From Methanoculleus caldifontis (GTDB lineage Archaea > Halobacteriota > Methanomicrobia > Methanomicrobiales > Methanoculleaceae): 64,000 bases of DNA. The position numbers and the translations under genes were made by a program. Positions 59,603 to 64,000 of the stretch are shown here, piece after piece. The notes beneath the pieces are model-generated. The model was not told where the DNA came from, made no database searches, and was given only the letters and a program-made list of their open reading frames with translations. Each line of letters opens with the position of its first letter. The stretch's first letter is position 1. The stretch covers positions 1,364,001-1,428,000 of the forward strand of contig NZ_WBKO01000001.1 of the NCBI RefSeq assembly GCF_032842345.1, in the 5' to 3' direction.

Positions 59603-60522
59603 GGGCTCCCGCTCTCCGCAAATGCCGCCGCCACGTGCCGCATGTTCGCGAGGTAATCCTTCTCGAGCGGACTTATCAGCACCACGGTCCCGCCGATCTC
59701 CCTCGCGATCACCTCGGCGCTCCGGGTGGAGTGCTCGGGCGACGCGAAGATCGTCCTGATGCCTTCCTCCCTTGCCTGCGAAACAAGGTGCTCTATCCTC
59801 TGCGGGGAGGGCTCTTTGCCCTCGCTCTCGATCGGGACCTCCTGCAGGTCGTAGTCCCTGGCGAGGTAGGCCCACGACGAGTGGTAGACCATGACCTTCT
59901 TCACCCCCGATTCGGCGATCGCATCGGCGATCCCGGCGTCGAGGGTGTCGAGTTCCGCCAGGTATGCTTCTGCGTTCCGGCGGTAGGCGTCGGCGTTCTC
60001 CGGGTCCGCCTCAATGAGGGCCTCGCGGATGTTCTCGACCATGACCTTCGCGTTCCGCGGGGAGAGCCAGATGTGCGGGTCGGTCCCGCCGTGGTGGTGC
60101 CCCTCTTCTGCGTGGTGGTGCTCTCCGGCCGAGATCAGGTCGATGCCGCGCGAGCAGTCGACGACCAGCATGTCGGGGTTTAAGGAGGCGATCTTATCCT
60201 TCCAGGCGAGCTCGAACTCTATCCCCGACCCCACCGGGGCGTAGACGTCCGCCTTCGCGACGGAGGCGAGGATGCCCGGCGGCGGTTCGTAGGTGTGCGG
60301 GTCGGCCCCCGCCGGCACCAGCAGGACCACGTGGACGTTCTCGCCCCCCACCCGTTCCACGAACTCCTGCTCGGGGGGTATGGTGACTGCGACGACGATC
60401 TTTCCGTCCTCTCTCTGTTCGGTTCCGGTGCACCCCGCCGAGGCTGCAGCCAGCAGAAGGACTGCCAGTGCGGCGCAGGCGAGCGATGACAGGGTTCGCC
60501 TGCCCTTATCCTGTGATGCCAC
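59599..60522 (-). CDS. znuA: Zinc-type metal-binding lipoprotein of an ABC uptake system (ZnuA family)
   Basis: 307 residues from GTG 60522, chosen because GGAGGTG sits just before it. LACAALAVLLLAAASAGC is a lipoprotein signal with the lipobox Cys. Metal ligands are His in GADPHTYEPPP and His in HIWLSPRNAKVM, with MVYHSSWAYLARDY and the Glu/Asp of ASPEHSTRS near the C-terminus. A His-rich loop HHHAEEGHHHGG between the first and second ligand sites favours zinc over manganese. Upstream in-frame sequence to 60711 overlaps the regulator gene and is not part of the protein. A 17-bp candidate operator lies at 60540-60556. Confidence 0.92.
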   Translation of the reverse strand: MASQDKGRRTLSSLACAALAVLLLAAASAGCTGTEQREDGKIVVAVTIPPEQEFVERVGGENVHVVLLVPAGADPHTYEPPPGILASVAKADVYAPVGSGIEFELAWKDKIASLNPDMLVVDCSRGIDLISAGEHHHAEEGHHHGGTDPHIWLSPRNAKVMVENIREALIEADPENADAYRRNAEAYLAELDTLDAGIADAIAESGVKKVMVYHSSWAYLARDYDLQEVPIESEGKEPSPQRIEHLVSQAREEGIRTIFASPEHSTRSAEVIAREIGGTVVLISPLEKDYLANMRHVAAAFAESGSP

Positions 60523-60539
60523 GCGTCTCCACCTCCGGA

Positions 60540-60556
60540 TTTGGTGTGAGTCTAAA
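60540..60556. promoter_or_regulatory. Candidate metalloregulator operator before znuA
   Basis: TTTGGTGTGAGTCTAAA, an imperfect palindrome (TTTnG...CTAAA). It lies 18 bases before the GTG start of znuA, overlapping the expected RNA start. A related word, TTTTCGGTAGGGCTAAA, stands before the regulator gene at 61064-61080. Both end in CTAAA and begin TTT with a 17-base length, the size of DtxR/MntR-family sites. Confidence 0.35.
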
Positions 60557-60590
60557 CATTCCCCTCTCCGGGTGTAAAAATGTTGTGCCG

Positions 60591-61031
60591 TCACCCCTGA
60601 CGCCCGCAGGAAGGGCAGCAACAGTGGTCGTGCTCGATCTCCCCGCAGCCGCTCATCATCGGATGCCCGAGCGAAGAGCAGATCCTGTTCGTGAGATCCT
60701 TTGAGAAGCACTGCTCGATCCTCTCCGCCTCCCTGCAGGCTTCGTCGGGTTCGAGACCGTAGCGGCTGAGGACCAGGGCGACGATCCGGTGACGCCGGAG
60801 CAGGAACCGGGCGTAGTCGGTGCCGGCGGGAGTGAGCCGCACCCCGTGGTAGGGCGTATGCTCGATGTATCCCGCTTTCGCTATCTCCGTGAGGGCTTTT
60901 GTCACCGTCGAGGGCGCGACCGAGAACCTGACGGCGATCTCGGTCGTCTTCACGACGTCGCCCTGCATATGGATGAACTTGAGGTATTCGGCCTTCTTTG
61001 AGGAGAGTTCGTGCCCGCTGATCCCCTGCAT
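60591..61031 (-). CDS. DtxR/MntR-family metal-dependent transcription regulator
   Basis: 146 residues. The winged helix-turn-helix is KKAEYLKFIHMQGDVVKTTEIAVRFSVAPSTVTKALTEIAKAGYIEHTPYHGVRLTPAG (about 12-70). The dimerisation/metal domain is helical: RFLLRRHRIVALVLSRYGLEPDEACREAERIEQCFSKDLTNRICSSLGHP, with the conserved HR, E-A-C-xxA-xxIE-xxxS and LGHP motifs of metal-sensing DtxR proteins. The C-terminus is unusual: MSGCGEIEHDHCCCPSCGRQG, five cysteines and two histidines that could form an extra metal site. Immediately upstream of znuACB and probably its repressor. Normal DtxR members end with an SH3-like domain, which is absent. Confidence 0.9.
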   Translation of the reverse strand: MQGISGHELSSKKAEYLKFIHMQGDVVKTTEIAVRFSVAPSTVTKALTEIAKAGYIEHTPYHGVRLTPAGTDYARFLLRRHRIVALVLSRYGLEPDEACREAERIEQCFSKDLTNRICSSLGHPMMSGCGEIEHDHCCCPSCGRQG

Positions 61032-61063
61032 GGGGGAATGGTATGACTCTCCCGGAAGAAAAA

Positions 61064-61080
61064 TTTTCGGTAGGGCTAAA
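61064..61080. promoter_or_regulatory. Candidate metalloregulator operator before the regulator gene
   Basis: TTTTCGGTAGGGCTAAA, resembling the site before znuA. It lies 33 bases before the regulator ATG (61031) and overlaps the end of the methylthiotransferase gene. Autoregulation by the DtxR-like protein is the implied role. Confidence 0.35.
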
Positions 61081-62314
61081 CTTTATGGCCGGCCCCGTCC
61101 GGGATCAGCTCCCCGACGACGTAGTGCCGCCGGTTCTCCGTGATCACCGCTCTCCCCGAGAACCCGAACGGCAGGTCCTCTCTCACGACGACGTTGAGGT
61201 AACAGGGACTGCGGCAGATCGTCGAGCCCGGAGCGTTCTTCTCGGTCGCGACGACCGGTATCTCCCTCCCGATCCAGCGCTCGTTGTAGCGGTCGTAGAT
61301 CCGGTTTGCCTCTGCAAGCAGTATCCGGGACCGGTCTTTCCGTATCCGCTCGGGAAGGTCTTTGAAGGCCGCAGCGGGCGTCCCCGGCCGCCGGGAGTAG
61401 CGGGTGATGTTCACCTTCACGAACGCCGCACGCTCGAGAAGTCCGAGCGTCTCACGGAACTCCTCTTCGGTCTCCCCCGGAAACCCGGTGATGAAGTCGG
61501 ACGAGATCATCATCTCCGGGTAGCGCTCCCGGAACGCATCGACGATCCGGATCACGTCGGCGGCAGAATAGCCCCGCTGCATCCGCTCGAGAACGGTATC
61601 GGAGCCGGACTGGACGGGGAGATGGAGGAACCGGAAGACCTTCTCGCCTGCGCAGGCGTCGATGAGGGGGTCGAGGATCCCGAGCACCGAGGCCGGGTGC
61701 ATCATCCCGAGCCTGACGGCGAACCGCCCGGGAACCCCTGTTATCGCCTGGAGGAGGTCGGGGAGCGATTCGCCCCGGTCGAGCCCCCAGGCGGCCACGT
61801 CCTGGCCGGTCAGCTGGATCTCGTATGCGCCCGACGCGGCAAGGCCACGGACGGCGTCGAGGATCTCGCCTGCGGATGCGCTCTTGAGCCTTCCTCGTGC
61901 GAGCCGGGTGATGCAGTAACTGCACCGGCCGAGGCACCCGCTCGCCACCTGCACCACGCCGATCGCTCCCGCACCGGGGGTGCCGACGGTGCCGGAGCGC
62001 TCGTGGATCTCGTCGGGGTGGATGAGGTGTGGGGTGCAGACCGACCTGATCCTCTCCATCTGGACGAGCGGCATGCACCCGGTCACGTAGAGGTCCCGGT
62101 CCGCGAAGACCGCAAGGCGCCGGAGCATCTTCCTCTCCGTCGCATCGATCACCGTGCAGGTGTTGACGATCACGGCCTCCGCGTCGTCCGGCCCGGTCAG
62201 CGTGCAGCCGAGACCTTCCAGTATCGCTTCGAGCCTCCGGGTATCGGCGTGATTGTAGGTGCAGCCGTAACTCTCGATGTAGATCGCTCTTCCCCGCAGG
62301 TCTTCAAGGGTCAT
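61076..62314 (-). CDS. tRNA N6-threonylcarbamoyladenosine methylthiotransferase (archaeal MtaB/CDKAL1 type)
   Basis: 412 residues from ATG 62314. The N-terminal UPF0004 domain supplies three cluster ligands, Cys18 in ESYGCTYN, Cys53 in VNTCTV and Cys80 in VTGCMPL. The radical-SAM cluster is Cys127, Cys131, Cys134 in GCLGRCSYC. The rest of the barrel has ITLTGQDVAAWG-type QLTGQDVAAWG, RLGMMHP and LHLPVQSGSDTVLERMQRGYS. A TRAM domain ends the protein (GREIPVVATEK...GFSGRAVITENRRHYVVGE). It adds methylthio groups to t6A37 in tRNAs. The 50 codons upstream of the chosen start are not conserved-looking. Confidence 0.93.
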   Translation of the reverse strand: MTLEDLRGRAIYIESYGCTYNHADTRRLEAILEGLGCTLTGPDDAEAVIVNTCTVIDATERKMLRRLAVFADRDLYVTGCMPLVQMERIRSVCTPHLIHPDEIHERSGTVGTPGAGAIGVVQVASGCLGRCSYCITRLARGRLKSASAGEILDAVRGLAASGAYEIQLTGQDVAAWGLDRGESLPDLLQAITGVPGRFAVRLGMMHPASVLGILDPLIDACAGEKVFRFLHLPVQSGSDTVLERMQRGYSAADVIRIVDAFRERYPEMMISSDFITGFPGETEEEFRETLGLLERAAFVKVNITRYSRRPGTPAAAFKDLPERIRKDRSRILLAEANRIYDRYNERWIGREIPVVATEKNAPGSTICRSPCYLNVVVREDLPFGFSGRAVITENRRHYVVGELIPDGAGHKV

Positions 62315-62463
62315 GATGATCGACTCCCCGCGCGCGGCGGACGGCCGGCCCGGCCTTCCGACGGTCCGGTCCCCTCGCTCGCGGAAGGATGTTTTATCTC
62401 TCTCCCGGCCGGTTTTGTGCGGAGCACAATACTTAACCGCTGATATTACAACTTCTCTATTCA

Positions 62464-63222
62464 ATGATTAAAATAGGGTTGCTGGGATGCGGCAACGTCG
62501 GGCATATTATCGCTGCGCACGCCGAGAGCATCCAGATTGTTGCGGTCTTCGATATCATCCCCGGCCGGGCGGCGGAGCTCGCGGCGCTCTGCCGTGCCCG
62601 GCCCTATACGGACTTCGACGCCTTCATGCGGGAGGACTTCTCGATCGTCGTGGAAGCCGCCTCCGTCGATGCCGTCCGGCGCTACGGAGAGGCGGTTCTC
62701 CGGGCAGGCCGGGATATCGTCGTCCTCTCCGGGGGAGCACTCGCGGACGAGGAGTTCCGCGAGCACCTCGTCGACGTGGCACGCGAGGCCGGAAAGAAGA
62801 TCCGGATCCCGAGCGGCGCCATCGTCGGGCTCGACAACCTCAAGATCGGCCAGGTCTCGCCGCCGACAAAACTGCTTCTGCGGACGACGAAGCCCCCGGC
62901 CTCGCTCGGCCTCCCCGTCACGGAGCGGATGGAGATATTTAAGGGGCTGGCGCACGATTGTATAAAGCAATACCCGAAGAACATCAACGTCGCTGTAGCG
63001 CTGGGACTCGCTGCCGGCAGGGACGCCGACGTGGAGCTCTGGGTCGACCCTGCAGCGGAGAGGAACGTCCACGAGATCTTCGTCGAGGGCGACTTCGGAG
63101 ACATCTACGTCCGGGTCAGGAATGTCCCGAGCCCGGACAACCCTGCGACGAGTTATATGGCAGCCCTCTCGATCCTGACGCTCTTGAAGAACCTCGAGAA
63201 CCCTCTGGTGGTGGGGACATAG
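62464..63222 (+). CDS. nadX: L-aspartate dehydrogenase
   Basis: 252 residues. The NAD(P)-binding loop is GLLGCGNVG (5-13). The middle has VEAASVDAVRRYGEAVLRAGRDIVVLSGGALAD and RIPSGAIVGLDNLK, and the C-terminal domain has TKPPASLGLP, FKGLAHDCIKQYPKNINVAVALGLAAG and WVDPAAERNVHEI, including the His typical of aspartate dehydrogenase. It makes iminoaspartate from aspartate for NAD synthesis. nadA follows after two bases. ATACTTAACC (about 62428-62437) is a promoter-like word 27-36 bases before the ATG. Confidence 0.94.
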   Translation: MIKIGLLGCGNVGHIIAAHAESIQIVAVFDIIPGRAAELAALCRARPYTDFDAFMREDFSIVVEAASVDAVRRYGEAVLRAGRDIVVLSGGALADEEFREHLVDVAREAGKKIRIPSGAIVGLDNLKIGQVSPPTKLLLRTTKPPASLGLPVTERMEIFKGLAHDCIKQYPKNINVAVALGLAAGRDADVELWVDPAAERNVHEIFVEGDFGDIYVRVRNVPSPDNPATSYMAALSILTLLKNLENPLVVGT

Positions 63223-63224
63223 CA

Positions 63225-64000
63225 ATGGACCAGGAGATTCGTGCGCTCAAAGCCGAAAAGAACGCCGTCGTCATGGCGCATAACTACCAGCCTCCCGAGA
63301 TCCAGGCGCTCGCCGACGTCGTGGGCGACAGCCTCGAACTCGCGGTGAAGGCGAAAGAGAGCCGGGCGGACCTGATCGTCGTCTGCGGCGTCCGGTTCAT
63401 GGCCGAGACGGCGAAGATCCTCAACCCGGAGCGGAAGGTGGTCATCCCGGTAAAGGACGCGGGCTGCCCCCTTGCCGACTTCCTGACCCCCGACCTGATC
63501 AGAGAGGCGCGGGGGCGGCACCCCGATGCGGCCGTTGTGGTCTACATCAACAGCACGGCGGAGAGCAAGGCGCTTGCCGACATCACCTGCACCTCCGCAA
63601 ACGCGGTCAGGGTCGTCGCGTCGCTCCCAAACGATACGATCCTCTTCGGGCCCGACGCGAACCTCGCTGCATACGTCCAGCGGCAACTCCCCAAAAAGAC
63701 TATCATCCCTCTGCCGCCCGGCGGCCACTGCTACGTCCACGCCGGGTTCACCCTTGCCGACGTCGAGTCAGCCAGAACGATGGGCGGCAGGATCGTCTGC
63801 CACCCCGAGTGCCCGCCCGAGGTCCAGGCAGAGGCCGATCTCATAGCCTCCACGGGTGGCATGGTCCGCGGGGCCGCCGCCGGCGGAGACGAGCCCTGGT
63901 CGGTCTTCACCGAGCGGGACATGGTCTCCCGTCTCCGGACCCTCTACCCCGGAAGGGTCTTTTACGAGAAACCCGAGGCTATCTGTGCCGATATGAAGAA
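63225..64000 (+). CDS. nadA: Quinolinate synthase (3' end outside window)
   Basis: The first 258 residues are visible before the right edge. Characteristic stretches are AVVMAHNYQPPEIQALADVVGDSLELA, IVVCGVRFMAETAKILNPERKVVIP, AGCPLADF, YINSTAESKALADITCTSANAV, DAFL-type GPDANLAAYV, PGGHCYVHAGF and VCHPECPPEVQ. The cysteines in VVCGV, CTSAN and one to come near the C-terminus bind the 4Fe-4S cluster. NadA condenses iminoaspartate with dihydroxyacetone phosphate to quinolinate. It begins two bases after nadX, so the two act in one operon. Confidence 0.95.
   Translation, partial: MDQEIRALKAEKNAVVMAHNYQPPEIQALADVVGDSLELAVKAKESRADLIVVCGVRFMAETAKILNPERKVVIPVKDAGCPLADFLTPDLIREARGRHPDAAVVVYINSTAESKALADITCTSANAVRVVASLPNDTILFGPDANLAAYVQRQLPKKTIIPLPPGGHCYVHAGFTLADVESARTMGGRIVCHPECPPEVQAEADLIASTGGMVRGAAAGGDEPWSVFTERDMVSRLRTLYPGRVFYEKPEAICADMK

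Noticed and set aside
61043-62443. 466-codon plus-strand frame opposite the methylthiotransferase
   Set aside because: The opposite strand has all six cluster cysteines and a TRAM domain in order; this frame has no recognisable domain.

Overview
The window looks like a chromosome segment of a GC-rich methanogenic euryarchaeon, most probably order Methanomicrobiales and plausibly a Methanoculleus relative. The signs are archaeal-type enzymes (family B DNA polymerase, threonyl-tRNA synthetase with the archaeal editing domain, geranylgeranylglyceryl phosphate synthase, archaeal GatCAB, XerA), TATA boxes about 25 bases before starts that lack a leader, and indolepyruvate:ferredoxin oxidoreductase. 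The genus is my inference. About 53 protein genes, three tRNA genes and several non-coding elements can be supported. The first gene (a secreted repeat protein) and the last (nadA) run off the ends.

Layout. 1-1645: secreted DUF4430-like repeat protein. 1886-6650: a CRISPR-free Cas1 facing acylphosphatase and a 1188-residue helical-repeat protein. 6869-9575: DUF5806-like protein, MobB-MoaE fusion and phosphoglucosamine mutase in one operon. 9576-11005: a gene-free tract of about 1.4 kb with a candidate structured RNA, ending in a 28-bp dif-like site beside xerA. 12001-12520: 87-bp tandem palindromic repeats. 12521-17222: sugar-nucleotide genes, a TPR protein, tRNA-Gln and a sodium/proton antiporter. 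17309-28780: ferritin-like protein, thrS, and a long leftward cluster (AsnB-like, gatC, gatA, gatB, topA, GGGP synthase, trmJ, dcd). 29177-34241: membrane protein with its winged-helix partner, purB, an MscS channel, CorA and a small membrane protein.

34505-38560: XPD/DinG-like helicase, O6-alkylguanine transferase, ketopantoate reductase and MobA. 38793-51537: secreted beta-propeller, pyrK-pyrD, mdh, polB, two unknown proteins (one behind a short leader ORF), a bactofilin-like membrane protein, an Rsm22-like methyltransferase and iorAB. 51644-53869: two identical tRNA-Ile genes and an ABC exporter. 53891-57971: beta-lactamase-fold lipoprotein, serS and two unknowns. 58021-61031: zinc-type ABC uptake operon behind a DtxR-family regulator, with a shared candidate operator. 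61076-64000: MtaB-like methylthiotransferase and nadX-nadA.

The genes are mostly housekeeping: tRNA charging and modification, pyrimidine, purine and NAD synthesis, archaeal lipid synthesis, molybdenum/tungsten cofactor synthesis and metal supply. The least understood parts are the solo Cas1, whose first metal-ligand glutamate appears to be serine; the xerA/dif neighbourhood with its structured-RNA candidate and tandem repeats; and a synthetase-only AsnB-like protein at the head of the gatCAB operon.
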